Source: Lycorma delicatula
Lineage: Eukaryota > Arthropoda > Insecta > Hemiptera > Fulgoridae
DNA length: 64,000 nt
NCBI RefSeq assembly: GCF_047948215.1
Contig: NC_134458.1
Location: forward strand, 89,842,260-89,906,259
Direction: 5' to 3'
The position numbers and the translations under genes were made by a program. Position 1 is the stretch's first letter. The number at the start of each line of letters is the position of its first letter. This document shows positions 23,001 to 38,155 of the stretch, one piece after another. The notes under the pieces were generated by a model. It had not been told where the DNA came from, searched no databases, and saw nothing but the letters and a program-made list of their open reading frames with translations.

Positions 23001-25430
23001 TTGACAATCTACCAAACGTCAACTTTTTATAATTCTGAGAAATAATACAGAAAAGAAATAAGTGTACAAAAGAACGGGAAATCATAAATAATGAATTTTT
23101 ATTATTAATTACAACGTAGCGGAGAAGTTTAGTCCTTTTTTATATAACAATATATCGTAATAAGATTAGTCAACAGTCACTACCACCCTTACAAAATCGG
23201 ATTGACTTGTGCAGTAGAAACAGAACATGATTGGAACATGTTACATCTAGAAGCAACCAAATTTTCGAGTGTTAACTTTATGTTAAACGAGACCATACCT
23301 TTATCATCGGAGCTAATAAAGACCGTCTCCAGCTAAGCTCAGGTAGCCCAACCGGACTGGAAGGATTGACCTCTCGTCTTCCCAATCAATCTAAATTAGT
23401 TATGGCTCACCGCTAGCTTCAATTTAAATGACAAAAAATGATTATACTTGTTAATAAAAATAATACATACCATTTCAATATAGCAAATTAGTAGAAAAGA
23501 TCATTATTTATATTTTAAATGGAGCTAACGATGAATTATAACTAATTTAGGTCGACTGATAACGAACGATGTACTCTTCTTCCAGTTAAGACTGCCTCGG
23601 CTTAGCTTAAAACGGCCTACAGAATATACTATATTTTTCATTTTCTGTGTACCTTAAAATTTTAGTGCAAATCGAGTAAGATATTAGAATAACGTTTCCG
23701 AAAGACTTTGCGTAATAAAAGGAAAATAAAAACGAAATCGAGACACTATAAGACAAATTTAAATTTTATTTTATTTGTAACAAAAATAATCTAATAGATG
23801 AACCGAACAAAACAATTTCTATACCAATCGGGAAAAATTTTAATAAATCTTTATCAATATCTTTTTTTGTGAAGAATAATGACAAAGATAAATGTTTATT
23901 AAAGCTAAGTAATAAAATTAAAAAAAATTAAAAAAACGAAGGACAAGAGAGTAAAAAATATTACAAGGAATATTTTAAGTTAATAAGCTTTAACAAGAAA
24001 AAATAAAAGTATGACGTCAGAATTATGTCATCTAATATAAATAACTGCGGTGGGCACGTAATAAACTGCGACGTCAGGTATAATTTAAACCTTAGATAGA
24101 TAATATCTATACCGCATCATACAAGTTGAGTGTAACAATACCATTCTATATTTCTACTTATCAGAACCTAATATACAGTTGATCAACCCGTATAATGCGA
24201 TTACAATATTATTTCAAAGTTTAATTGCAGAAGATATAGAATACGGAACGCTAGAAACAACAGAAAATAAATACGATACAATAAAAATATAATTTCTTTA
24301 CATTAGGGAGAAATAAAAGAAAATATTTATTTTTATTTTTCTCTAGAACAATAATATCGTGCGTCGATTAATTCGTCTGAGCCGAAGTTATGTAATTTTT
24401 TTTAAGAATAAAAATTATTTTTTTGGGAAGAAAACTTTTATTACAAAAAATATTACTACTCTACCACTTAAATAAAACGTGAATTGTGAGGTAAAACCAA
24501 ATTGAAACAAAGCCAATATTGAAATTATTTTAATATAATATAAAACTTAAATAAATTGTAAAAATGTTCACTTACCTAAATTTTGGTAAGATAAAAACAT
24601 AATATTTTTGCGATAGTGAATTTTTTAAGATCAGTTTTTTATGACATAAACCTTACCTGATTCTGCTTCATATTCGAACAAAACTTGTGTACCATGCCAA
24701 ATAGAGAGTTAAATAACTATCAAACTTATTTTCTGCTATTCGACTGGACTGTTCATAGAAATATCGTATAAGTTTTCGGATTGTATATCGATTAAGTGTT
24801 GGTTTTCGTTATAAGTAATTTTTTTTAATTATTTGTTTAACTACCAATGATAGTTTTAACATTCGAAAAGCCAGCTATTGCCATAAACGGTTCTTGAGCG
24901 TTCTCATCGTTTTACTTCAACAACAGTTTAACTGTAAAAAAAAACTCCTACGAAGAATTTTACATTATTTCTTAAACGTAGCTAAACGGTCGAATATTTG
25001 ACCATTAGAGTAAAATTTATCCTCATGTAAGAAATACTGTTCATGATTTTTATTTTTGAACTTAAGAAAATTAAATGTATTTCTTTTTCATGAGAAGAAA
25101 TTATTTATTGAAATGAAATAGCAATAGTAATGAAAGTAAATATTTAAAAAACAGCTTACGGACAATCAATACAGGGTATACAAATGAAAACTACCTGTGT
25201 TTACACGAGAATAATTTCTTTACACAAAATTTCATACATTTATTGTAAATATATCATTTATATCCTTTTTTAAACTTAGCACTTAGCAACTTAAACTCCT
25301 ATCATCATAGCTCTAGAACTACGCAGAAAGAAATATGGTAATCAGTCAAAAATTGGGGTATGGGTTAAGCTTTTCTCGACGTTTCATAGCCTAGGGACCC
25401 CAAAAAAAAAAAAAAAAAGATGGAGGTTTA
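20019..25430. other. Long AT-rich stretch, nothing recognised
   Basis: About 5.4 kb without any supported gene or mobile element. A GC-richer patch at 23270-23420 was considered as a tRNA or SINE but lacks usable A and B boxes. Confidence 0.5.
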
Positions 25431-26480
25431 TATTCGTATACACGGTGTTGGCGTGTTTAAAGTTAATAACTTTTAATTGGATAAACCAATTTTGATGAAG
25501 TTTTGTACAGAGATTCGTATATATAGGAAAATTTGTTAGTAAAATGTTGGAGTCAATATCATAACAAGGGACGGAGTAGATAATTTTTTGGGATTAATTT
25601 TCTCAAAACTTTGCTAATATAACCCCACTTTATATTAAATTTCGTACATACGTGCATTCTTATCTTATCATTTAAAAAAATTGCCCCAAAATTCTCCCTT
25701 CCCCAAAATTCGAAAAAGCTATCTTTTTATTTGTTGCATTTTTTTAAATGTCCTCCTAGGCGTAGAAGTAGTTCAAGCGACCTCCAAAAAAATACTTTGT
25801 TGGCAATATGTTGCGGGTGGGAGAGCAGATTAAAGTTTAAAAATATCGATTTTTGAATTTATTAAAATTTTTAATATTATTAAAAGTTTAAACAATAAAC
25901 GTTACGTAGAATTTTAGGGTCAATATCATATTAAGGGATAAGGTAGATAATATTTTGGGATTAATTTTCTCAAAATTTTGCTAATATAACCTTACTCTAT
26001 ATTACGTTCAGTACATATTTGCATGTTTATTTTATCATTTTAAAAAATTTCCCCAAAATTTTCCCTTCCCCAAAATTTGAAAAAAGCTATTTCTTATTTA
26101 TTGCATATTTTTAAATAATTTTTTTAAAACGATTTGCAGTTTTTGAAATTTTATTATACTAATAATATTACAATAAAATGTTATTCTAATTCATCCCCCA
26201 CCACCAAAAAATAAATCTTACATAATTTCTTATTGGTTGTACATTTTTTAGTGCATTTTTTGTTTCCTCCATTTAACATTGCAAACGTATAAAAATAAAT
26301 TAAAAAATCTTGGAATGTGATTTCTGAGGGGGAAGCAGAAGTAAAAAAAAAAAGTACCGACTTTTTGAATTTTTAAAACTTTTTTTGGTTTATTTAAACA
26401 TATAATGATAATTTTAAAAGAAAACATCATCATAAATAACCCCCACCACAAAAAAAAAATCTTACGTAATTTTTTCATGT
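25430..26480 (+). repeat. Degenerate direct-repeat array, period about 370 bp, with a shorter repeated tail
   Basis: A ~210-bp unit occurs at about 25545-25757 and again at about 25912-26118: GTCAATATCATA..AAGGGA, TTGGGATTAATTTTCTCAAAA, GCTAATATAACC and CCCTTCCCCAAAATT are shared in order. A second short motif (CCCCCACCAC, an A-run, then TCTTACRTAATTT) occurs at about 26196 and 26440. It is non-coding. The upstream part (CCAATTTTGATGAAGTTTTG) resembles the tandem unit at 60623-60940. Confidence 0.7.
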
Positions 26481-29400
26481 GTAATTATTTTTCCACTATA
26501 TAAGGATAAATAACCGATGCCAGGAATGTATTATAACTTTCTTGTCGGCTTTTTTTTTACATTTCTATTAATTATCTAATTATTCTATTGACGACAATAA
26601 AATTTTGACAGTTAAAATCTATCAAGTTTAAAATTTTTAATCTATGTAAACGAATTTTAGGTTCTCTTTTCTTTTATTGTAAAGTTTTTTTTAATTTTAC
26701 ATTGTTTTTAAATTCAATTTAACTTTCCAATAAATGATTACGTAGTTGAAAATATTTTTTGTAACTAGATCTTCAACAAAATAACCAGAACTTCATAAAG
26801 CATGGTTTCTGAAAAAAAAAATTAGTAATGACTATTATGAATGATGATTATCGAAAGTTTTTGAAAGCGTAATAAAGAATTTGAGGTGTTTTTATCAATA
26901 ACCGTAAATTGGAGAAAGAAAAGTAACGGAATTGTTGAATCTTATAATCAATAATAATTTTTGTAACTACGTAGCTATTTTATTGGGAAGTCGTTCAAAA
27001 GTCGAAAAAGAGAAAACTTTTGACAGAATTTAAAATAGATTGATATTAACTGTCAAGTTTTAATCGTTGTAGTAGACACAGAGTAATGGAAAATTAACAC
27101 AAATATTAAAAAAGAAAAATATAAATGAAATATTTACAATAAATATACAAATGATAACAATGTAAACACAGGTTATTTTTATACTCTGTACTGATTGTTT
27201 CGTAAATTGTTTTTTAAATACATTATTTATTAATTAATTACTTTTCCTAATTCTATATTTACTGATAATATTGTTTAAAATCGAAATCACCACTTAGTTT
27301 CAAAAATTGTTATTTTTTAAACAGTACTTGAAAATTTTCTCTTTTCGAGTTTATTTTAAGAAACATTTAACAAAATTAGTTTTTTACATATTTGTATTAA
27401 CATCACTGAGATAACTTTAATTTAGTCGACGTAGGTAATTCTATGAATTAAAAACAAAAAAAATATTCTTCACTAATACAAAAATATGTAATGAAACGGA
27501 GTAGTCTCATTTGAAAAATATTCATTATTATAATAATGGAAATTTTGTATTTTAATTTGAAAAGAAAATTAAATAATAATCATTATAAAAAAATTCACTT
27601 AAAAACAAGATTATATGTAATATAATCTTATCTTATGAAATCTTGTCATATGTAATATAGCTACATTTAATAAATTGATTTCTCCAAGATCAACAAAGTT
27701 AAAACCGTACCGGTTAAACTTTCCTATTGATAAGTAATTGAATGCTATTAGCAGTTAATAGTGGTTGGAGTTGATCGCAAACAAAAAGTAGTCTACTATT
27801 TACCATTGTAACTGTACGCAACGAACTGATGTGTAATGAAATACACTACAAATAATAAAGTTAAATAATGTAGTTTTATTTGTTCCTAGCGGGAAAGTTT
27901 TTTTACTACCCCTATTAAACCACACTGTTCAGATATAAAGACAGAATTACAGTGTACTGTTAATAAAGCAATACGTGTACTGTAGTGGCATAATGTGAAC
28001 ATTAGTCTGTAGTATTAAATTCCTTGTTCAACATCCAACGGGAAAATTACTGTTTGAATGACCCCTAATAGTCATTTGACTAGTATGTGTAGACTGACAT
28101 TTATTATCTGCGCATGACATTTTCTATCTCATTAAGCTTTATGTAACAATCTTTAAAATTAAAATTATTATGATATTAATAGATTTTTGTACTAGAAAAA
28201 AAGTCATCATTTGATATTTCACCAGTTGATATTTCTAAAACAGTAGTCAATAAAGTGATTTAAGTAGTACAAAAAAACATTTTATCAAAACTATATGAAT
28301 CGTTTTTGAGAATTCGGTCTTGAAATTTAACACTTCTTAAAAATATAATAAAATAATTATAATCTTTCAATAATTTTATGACTATTGCTTAAAGGTAATA
28401 AAAAAAAAAAATAGACAGTACACTGTATAATTGAACAAAAGTTAAAAATCAAATTTTTTCTGAAACAGTCTAAGAAATTCCACTTTAAAATTTTTCAGAA
28501 TACTAACTGTATCTAATATGTGGTGACATACAAATTTCCAGGTAGTATAGGTTGGTTTATGTTTCTAAAAAATTAAGGCTAAACTTTCAAATAGCAAACG
28601 AAAAGTCTAGCTTTATTTTTGCCAGTGAGTTTACTAACTCGTTTCAAATTAAAAGTGAAGAATTGAAGGTTTTTTTTTCACTTTTATTCCTCGATTAGTT
28701 TTCTGTTAACCTTCGTAATTACATCTTATTATAAGATTTTGATTTAATAAAAAGAATTATCCGCTTATATTGCTAAACCTAACTCAGCTTTATGCCACTG
28801 TAAAAAGCAAAAGAAAAATGTTTTGCTCAATTTGGAAGATTTTAAATCAAGAGTTTACTGTTTATCAGCTATTTTTAAGTAATTGTGATTTCAGTAAAAG
28901 AAAAAAAAATTTTTTAAAAACTGGTATGTTCAGTTTAATAAACTGATTACAAGTATGCATACATTAATAAAAAGTAACCATTATAAAAACAAAGATGGTA
29001 GATTTTTAAATGAAAAAAAAGAAGTTTTATTAACTATAACTTCAAAGGAGAGGAAAATGATTAAGTAATAGATTGCACACCCCTTACTGTGGACTTTAAT
29101 TCACAACACAACCCATTGTCAATTAATTTCTTTCGAAAATTATAATATATCGACTGTAACAGCGCAAAATATTTATCAAATTTTTATTTACGAATTCATC
29201 CGTGACGTAATAATTGTTGTTTTTCATTGTTATACAGTTTTTCTTATTCAGCTTATCAAAATGTACATAACCAATATCTGGAAAACAGTTGGTCCAAAAA
29301 CGGCCAAATCGCCTTAGGACAGTAAGAAACGATTATTTATTAGGCAAGTAAAACTACCTATTGTATTTTTGTGTGTTTGACAAGGTGTTAGTGTAGTTAA

Positions 29401-30990
29401 GTTAAAAGTATTTACAATTTTTTTTTTTTTTTAATGAAAATTAATAATTAAATAAAATAATGTGAATGTTAACACGAACCTGATTGGAAAATAAATTAGG
29501 ATCACCTGTATTTTTTACCCTTATTTTAAAGCGAGTTACAAATTCATTGGAAAATGTGTAGCGGGAATAAAGTGCGTTGAACAAAATATGAAACCTGAAT
29601 TTGAACCACGCATCTCATTAGTAAGATGTAATAAAAATAATGTACTATAATTGTAATTAAAACGGTCAGAAGAAATTTCAGCTATTAATAAAGGAACACA
29701 GTGCCCAATGTTTACTATATTTTTCATTTTTAAACTGACTTTGAGGTCAAATGCTCCACGTAATCAATGTTAGACCAAATTTTCATAAACTTAACGACGA
29801 AACAATTGTCCTTCAAAAAAGATATTTTCACATAAATTTGTAGTATGTTAGCAAAATTTCACTCCTGTTGTTCAAGGAGTTCTAAGTTTTCTAAATAAAT
29901 TGTTATTTTTTACAGAGGTTCACAATTTTAATGTTATAATTGTATTAATAATGCACTAACAAAAAGGCGGACTAATTTGACTACATTCGGAGATTTTTTC
30001 TTAAAAAAAAAAAGTTTAAGAATATAAAAATCGGAACGTATGCGAGAATACCTCTTCTGAAGAAAAATATTGCTGTTCGTAAATTTCAGGAAATATAATA
30101 AAAGTCGTAGTAAAAATCCTTTACAAATAGATAAAAAATTGTTGATGGTTTTTAATTACAAATGTAGACATTATTTAATTGAGGAATAAACTAGCTTCAA
30201 ATCGAACCACGAATCGAATTTGTTTTACTTCACATTAATGAGATGCAAGGCTTGAAATTCAGGCTTTATCTTTCGTTTTACGCACTACAGAATATTAATT
30301 ATATTTTTTTTTGTATTTTTATATTGTATAAACAATTAAAGAATGCACAAAAATAATAAGAGAAACTACATTACTTAAATTAATTATTTTATTAGCCTTT
30401 ACTGCCTATCTAATAGCTTTATCTGGCGCGTGAAGGAAATAATAATAGTAATAGGCTTAATAATAATAATAATAATGATGATGAAAAATAAAAACGAGGT
30501 TATATTGAAATAATAAAATGCAAAGTCAGCAAAACATTCACTGTAAATTAAAAAAAAAATGCGCTAACAGTAAATTAAAAAGTAAACAGTGGGCAAAATT
30601 TTAGTTTGTAATATTATTAGTATAGTCAATAAAATAAAACATCAACAATAAAACTAATGAGTAATTAATTTCACGCAAAAAATGTGCGTGTGCATTAATT
30701 ATATATATGCATGGTTTTAAAAATTGATTAATTATTTTTTTAAAAACAAATAAATTATTAAGACAATTTTTTTCAGGTAGAATATATTTTTGGGGTCACC
30801 AAGATCGAGCAGAGCTACTTTGCTCTTGATGTACTTTTTGACTTTACCGTTATCACAGATTGAAACTTACGGTTAAGTAACAGTTTTGTAGAAATTTCTA
30901 TAAATGGATTATTCCTTTTATTATTTCATCCTTATGTCGATGAACAATAAAAAATAAGGCAATAAAATCTCATACAAAGAAAAAGGATAA
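26481..30990. other. Long AT-rich stretch, nothing recognised
   Basis: About 4.5 kb with poly-A/T runs and short frames only. No element or gene could be supported. Confidence 0.5.
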
Positions 30991-31004
30991 ATTAAAAGTG
31001 GAAA

Positions 31005-31265
31005 TACTCTATACTAAACCACCATTCGATTGGCCATCACGATCACCTGGTTTAACGCCACTAGATTACTTTGTTTGGGATAATATGAAAACGATAATAT
31101 AGTAGCAAAACGTTAATACTAAAAAAGATTTAGTCAGTAAAATACAAAATGCTATTAAATTTATACAAAAAGATCCAGAAATGATACAGAAAGCCACCGG
31201 AAATATTTTGCGTCTGCAGAATCGTGTGTACGTTGTGAAGGAGGGAATTTTGAATAATTCCTGTG
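31005..31265 (+). pseudogene. Tc1/mariner-type transposase, C-terminal fragment
   Basis: The plus strand reads PPFDWPSRSPGLTPLDYFVW, which is the conserved WPxRSPDLxPxDxFLWG block around the last catalytic acid of Tc1/mariner relatives. It has a Gly in place of the usual Asp of SPD, while the later Asp (LDYF) is kept. After stops comes KDLVSKIQNAIKFI, then PEMIQKATGNILRLQNRVYV, the usual C-terminal helix pair. No N-terminal part was found upstream. It lies about 150 bp before the repeat at 31410-31860, probably the 3' non-coding part of the same element. Confidence 0.75.
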
Positions 31266-31409
31266 ACGTAGGTTTGTTATTCTGTTAACATTTATCATTT
31301 CATGTATTTTATTTGTTTTGCTATATTAAAAATAATGGTTATTAGCTATAGAAAGAGTAATACGATTTTCTGCCTATTTTTCGTCTGTTTTGCTTCAATA
31401 AAAAGCCGA

Positions 31410-31875
31410 TTTTTAATAGTTTTTATTTACTTTTTATTGGCTTATTTACATAAGTTTTCTCAGAATTAAATCCTCTACAAGTTTTGTTACTAAGTGTTTC
31501 ACATTTATTAGTCATTTAACAAAGCTATTGTACTTCAAACCTAAAAAAAACTGTTTTTCGACAACGAATTTTGTGTGTTACGTCGGACCTATCTTAAAAC
31601 CTACTAGAGTTACAGTTCTAAGACCTATTTTTCCTATTTCTCAGCTCAAATTACTTAAGAAACCAACAAACCTTTACTCCTTAATTTGGGTCACAAAAAT
31701 TACAGTAGGGATTTATTTTATTAGAGCTGAAAACCGGGCGTAATCTTTCCTTAGCCGTAACTCGAAAACAAAGCGTTTCCAGAGTTATGTTTATATGAAA
31801 TTTTTTTATTATTTTCACCAGTAGAACATGTCCTGAAAGTTTCTCCCTTTCTTCGTGGGACACTGTAACTGAGCA
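31410..31875 (+). repeat. 3' region of a Tc1/mariner-like element, copy 1
   Basis: It shares ordered blocks with 32410-32865 and 17400-17810: TTCTCAGAATTAAAT, ACATTTATTAGTCATTTAACAAA, TGTTTTTCGAC, GGACCTAT, GTAGAACATGTCCTGAAA. It follows a transposase C-terminus. The right end, GGGACACTGTAACTGA, may be a terminal-repeat remnant. Non-coding. Confidence 0.55.
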
Positions 31876-32409
31876 TACTGATCGTATAACAGCACTTTCT
31901 AATTATTTTAAATAAAGTTTTTAAAAACTAGCTTAAATGTAATGATATACAATTAATATATAAACGGAAATGTTTCTGCTGCTTTGTTTGTACATCCTAA
32001 CATATGGTGTTAAGGTTTTACAAAAGCTCTGTTGTTAAATGTTAATTAAACATAGACTCCCACAGTGAAATGTACCGAATAGATGTTACTGAATAGATGT
32101 TGTTAGTCAAGATAAGAGATAGATTATGTTACAATTATATCCTTGAAACATTTGTAAAACAAAGAAAAGTAAACCAATTTTCCATTACTATTAAGTTGCA
32201 AAGCTAAGTAGCAAATCGGATGTTTGATGAACTTAGCTTTTCGTATGAATCTGACGATACTAGTACAATATCTTCTGATAAGTACAGCGAAATAAATCGA
32301 AAATTAATTTCTCCCCTGACACGTTGTTCTAGCACGAAAGGCATTACTAATTACAGGTGTTTTTATTGGTTACAAATGCATAACATTTTTCTGTTAAGTT
32401 TTGTTTTTA

Positions 32410-32868
32410 ATAAAAAACTTTTATCCTTTTTTCATAGACTTTATTATATCAGTTTTCTTAGAATCAAATTCTCTATAAGTTTTGATAATAAAATTTAGCA
32501 TTTATTAGTCATTTAACAAATTTGTTGCATTTCAAATCTAAAAAAAGGTGTTTTCTGTTTTACGTTGAATATTATAAAAACTACGGAAGAAACCAGTTCT
32601 GGGCCTATTTTAATCATTTTATCAAGTCAAAAAACATAAGAAACCATGAAGTTTACCCCTTATATAACACCTTAAAAATTTCAGTATGACCTCATTTCAC
32701 CGGGAAAATTGAAATCCGAGCGAAGATTTTCGCTAGCAGTAACTCGATAAAAAAGCTTTTTCGGACATATTTGTATGAACTTTTTCTCCTATTTTAAGCT
32801 CTAGAATCAGTTCCCAAATTATTTTCCCTTCCTTCAGAATCACTCTGTATAAAACAATACTACCGTAT
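32410..32868 (+). repeat. 3' region of the same Tc1/mariner-like family, copy 2
   Basis: Direct-orientation relative of 31410-31875, about 1 kb away, ending TCACTCTGTATAAAAC, which resembles the terminal repeat of the element at 3977-5082. No transposase part accompanies it, so it is either a deletion derivative or part of a tandem rearrangement. Confidence 0.55.
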
Positions 32869-34288
<1,420 letters not shown>

Positions 34289-35847
34289 GTACTTATTTAT
34301 TATATAAATTAATTTAAAACTATTTTCATCAAAATATCTGATAAGAAACAACATTTCATCGTTAACAATAATATTTTAAGTATCAAGAAGAAGGAAACAA
34401 TTGTTTTAGAAAATAGCTTTCAATTTAATATAGTAAACAGAAATAAAAATATAAAAAAGAATTAATAATTTTCAGTAAAATCGATTTTCATCTACATCTT
34501 ATTCTTTAGTGTAATCTCTGAATGCCCTCGCGGCAATAAAGTATTCAGCTATACTTCTAACGGGCATTCGAACAAACGTTTTCACTGTTGAACAAACGGG
34601 TAAGGACCCTTATATTTATTTGTCACATCTTAGCAAGCATTTACAAACTTTACATCGAGTAACACTTTCAGTGTTAAAACACCGATATCTAAATAAAGAT
34701 AGAGTAAACGTTTTTCCAAAATAAATATGTTCTCACTGCATAAAATTATTATTTTTTGTACGCTAAGATTAATTTATGAGCTACCGTTTGTGAAAAAATC
34801 CAACAAAAAAAAAATTAATTTTACAACAAAATTTTTCATTTAAAAAATCACGTTTTGAATGTAGACAATCTTCCATTATTTTAAAACATATATGAGTTTA
34901 ATCAAATGTATTTATTTATATCAACATATAAAGGTACGTCCTGTACAGTATTCTGTTGTGAAATACTAAATATAGATTAGCAGTTTCTTACAATTATCCT
35001 CTTTGTTCTCAAATTTAATTGAACTTGTTTAATAATAAAAAAAAAAAGATTGGACAATCAGTTTTACGGGACGCGGGATCGGTTTAACTATTAAAACTTT
35101 TAAGAATAATGTGATTAGTTGGATTTTCTCTAAATCTGATTTAAATATTTATAAGTCTGATTTCATTTGTATGAATAACTTTGTAATTCAATTACTTTAG
35201 ATTATTTCAACAGACCTCGACCAGCAATTAAATCTGACAGTTTGACACATTATACAGCATTTAAATCATTTAACTTTTTGTAGAAATTTGATAAATTAAT
35301 TTCAAAATTAGAAATTGTATTACATAACTATTTATAAAGAGTTGTTACAAAAACAGTGATTTAATTGTATAATCATATGCAGAACATTTCATCTAAAAAT
35401 TATGTATAAAAATACCGTTTCGATTTTCGAGATAAATACATTTATTTTTCTTTCTTTTTTTAAAAAAAAACTAAGTTTGCTTGTTTTGAGATGAAATTCA
35501 TCTGACGAAAAAGAAAAAAAAATATTTTCCCATGCAATCAAAAACATATTTAAAAAACGTTATATTTTGCGGAGTAAAAATGTATAATTTTTATTTACAA
35601 TAAGAATTTCGACAAATCTATTAAGTATTACAAACAGATTACTTAAATTAGAGAGCTCTTGTAAGGACCCACAAGAATCTCAAGATATTAAGTAAAACAG
35701 AATTCTCTCAAGAGCACTCGAAAATTGAAACTTTTTATTCTGTTGTTATTTAATAAACAGCAGCAAATTGCAACTGAATATCAACGAAAAATGTCGTCTA
35801 CGAAATATTTTTTTGTAAACTGTTCTTGAAGCTTTTCGATAGTATTT

Positions 35848-35848
<1 letters not shown>
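34289..35848. other. AT-rich stretch, nothing recognised
   Basis: No coding region was recognised. A short inverted pair, GAATGCCC (34521) and GGGCATTC (34562), is present. Confidence 0.5.
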
Positions 35849-35892
<44 letters not shown>

Positions 35893-35895
35893 CCG

Positions 35896-35935
<40 letters not shown>

Positions 35936-35942
35936 CGGAAAT
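35849..35942. repeat. (TA)n tract interrupted by a palindrome, cruciform-prone
   Basis: A TA run (35851-35890) is followed by TTCCGTATTAAT, a second TA run, then ATTAATACGGAA (ending 35940). The TTCCGTATTAAT arms are exact inverted copies around a pure TA centre, so about 50 bp can fold fully. Confidence 0.9.
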
Positions 35943-37529
35943 AATAAAAAATATATCAAAGTCGTAAATTACTTTGAGAATTTAAAACCAAAATTACAAA
36001 ATAAAAACTACTTCATGTTGTTTTTTTTTGTTTCAATATACTTGTGTAATAAATCTGGGCGATAAAATCGCTTTATAGAAAACAGTTTCTCGTTCTAACA
36101 TTTAAATTAAAGCGACCACATTAGGTTGTAAACACTTGTCGAATAATTTCTCATCATTGAATTATTAAATAGATTCGTTTTAGTTAGGCAGTTCATCGTC
36201 CAAATGTAGACCGATTTGTTTAGAAGCCTTTATATTTAAAAGTATTTTTTTAAACTCTCCCCTAAAGATATTTATTTTCATCCATGGTAAATTCCGATTA
36301 ACAGACTGAACGGTATGTTACATTCTAATAAATATTTTTTTTTTGTTTTTCCCGAAATCAATACATTTTTATTTATCTTCCTTCTGCAGTTTTAACAACA
36401 AAAAAACGGTCATTTATTCTTTACCGATATATGTACAGGATCTTGTTATTAAAATTCAGATGCTAAACTTCACATGAGTGAAGTTTTTATAGTTAAAAAT
36501 CGATTTCTTCAATATTCTAAATTTATCGATTAAAATTTTCTTTTAAAATCAATTTTTAATGTTCGGTACAAAGTTAAACAACAGCAGCCGTAAAACTACT
36601 TATCTTACTTCCTTCAATACCGATTTCACCGATCCCGTATTTTACTTTAAAACCGTTAGAGAACTTTTCAAAGGCCTTTTCTAAGAAAAAATATATTTTT
36701 GATTTCTTAAAAAATAATATTCTAAAAAGACATACCGGTTAATTTCCTCCCTGCTGGATAATCGAGAGTATTCTAAATTTATTACATAGAATTATATGGA
36801 TTTATACATCAGATAAGTCAATATATGGTTTCGATTCATTAAATTGATATAGAATGCCGTGACGTAATAAGAGAAAGTAAAATCGATAATAAGATATAGA
36901 AAGAATCGGTCACTGTTAAACGGAAAGAGTGATAAGGTTAAAGGATACTGAAGTATTGAAAAAGAGGTATAACAAGATGAGGATAAAAAAAATGAGAAGC
37001 ATAAAAAATTAGTTACAAGATGATTTGATGAGAATTGAATCGGAGTGAAAAATATTGTATAAGGAGCAAAGAATAACAGAAATAATTTGGATAAACTTAT
37101 ATTCTGCAGTGAACTGTAAAGAGTAAATGGAGACAAAATTGATAACCTATTGTAAAACGTCGATCTACGAAAACTGTAAGCATTCGTTTACATTTCAGTA
37201 AGTAAAAATTACGAATCTAACTTTATATCAGTCTTAAATGTTTAACTGAATTAGAAAATACTTCTTAAAAGTTGGTAGAGTAGAAAACGTGTTGAATTTG
37301 TATTATTTTAGGATAAAAAGATAAATAAATACTTTAATTAAAAAGTGTTCAATATTCTGTGTTAATCAAGTGAACTCGTCTGCATTTCTTAGATTTGTTT
37401 TTTTTTTACCTTTCTTGAAATCATTTTTCATCAAAAAGAAATGATACAAATCTAAAAAACAATAAGAAAAAAATAAAAACTTATATACTATAACAACTAC
37501 GCAATTATTAAAATAAATCGTTTAAATTT
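35943..37529. other. AT-rich stretch, possible upstream LINE sequence
   Basis: A purine-rich plus strand at 36890-37130 lies upstream of the reverse transcriptase remains and could be eroded LINE sequence, but no motif is readable. The minus-strand frame of about 114 codons here is low-complexity (Ser/Phe/Leu) and is the complement of that purine run. Confidence 0.35.
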
Positions 37530-38155
37530 TGCAGGTGAAACATTACTTCTAGGAGATAAGGCATAGGATATTCAACAGATAATTTCAAAACTAGATACAT
37601 TATGACAGAATATGAAATTAAATTTAATGTTAGAAAAACAAAAGTAATAAAGGTAAGAGACAACATACCGTTGAATATCTGCACAAAGTAAAGAATTGAA
37701 CGGTACAGAAGCTACAATAACAACGGCTAAGGAAGCATTTAACAGCGATGAAACAGTAAAAATCTAATACGGTGATATAAGACTTGAGAAAGCGACTGGT
37801 GAAATGTTCTGTACAGATATGAGACACGAATGCTAAAAAAAACGGAGAAAAAAGTCTGGAATAATTTGAAATGTGGGCATGGAAGAGACTGGAGAAAATT
37901 AAGTGAACAGACAGGGTAAGAAACGAAAATATAATAATAACGATAGGAAATCATAGCCTTATCAGAACTACATCATGAGAGGAGGAGGGTGGGTCGAAAC
38001 AGAGCTAAAATTATCAGTGGAAGAAGTAAAGACAGGACGAAAAATAATAAAATTTATTGAAAATCTAAGAGGAAGTGGGGAACTATCAAGAATCAAATGT
38101 TTAGCTGAAAATTGAAGATAATAGAGAGAGAAATAGTGCAAAGGACCTCTTAAGG
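37530..38155 (+). pseudogene. Non-LTR reverse transcriptase, C-terminal half (RTE/CR1-like), decayed
   Basis: Successive plus-strand blocks match the end of a LINE reverse transcriptase. They are: FAGETLLLGDKA, equivalent to the FADD catalytic box with the aspartates mutated (about 37532); DIQQIISKLDTL followed by EYEIKFNVRKTKVIK (about 37570-37650), the K-T-K-V primer-grip block; an AKEAFNS block (about 37725); FEMWAWKRLEKIK.TDRVRNE (about 37865-37930); and a tail ENLRGSGELSRIKCLAEN (about 38058). Each block sits in a different frame or beside a stop. The typical end of such ORFs follows near 38150. Dead copy; clade assignment is approximate. Confidence 0.68.

Noticed and set aside
23270..23420. 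GC-richer patch considered as a tRNA gene or SINE
   Set aside because: No proper A box or B box at tRNA spacing, no acceptor-stem pairing, and no match to the SINE family of this window.
32220..32360. Acidic, Ser/Thr-rich open frame (MFDELSFSYESDD..) considered as a coding exon or piggyBac-type N-terminus
   Set aside because: It is only about 46 codons before a possible weak donor site, with no downstream partner. It runs into a transposon-derived repeat at 32410.
36792..37136. Ser/Phe/Leu-rich minus-strand frame of about 114 codons
   Set aside because: Low-complexity complement of a purine-rich strand, upstream of LINE remains on the other strand. No motif is visible.
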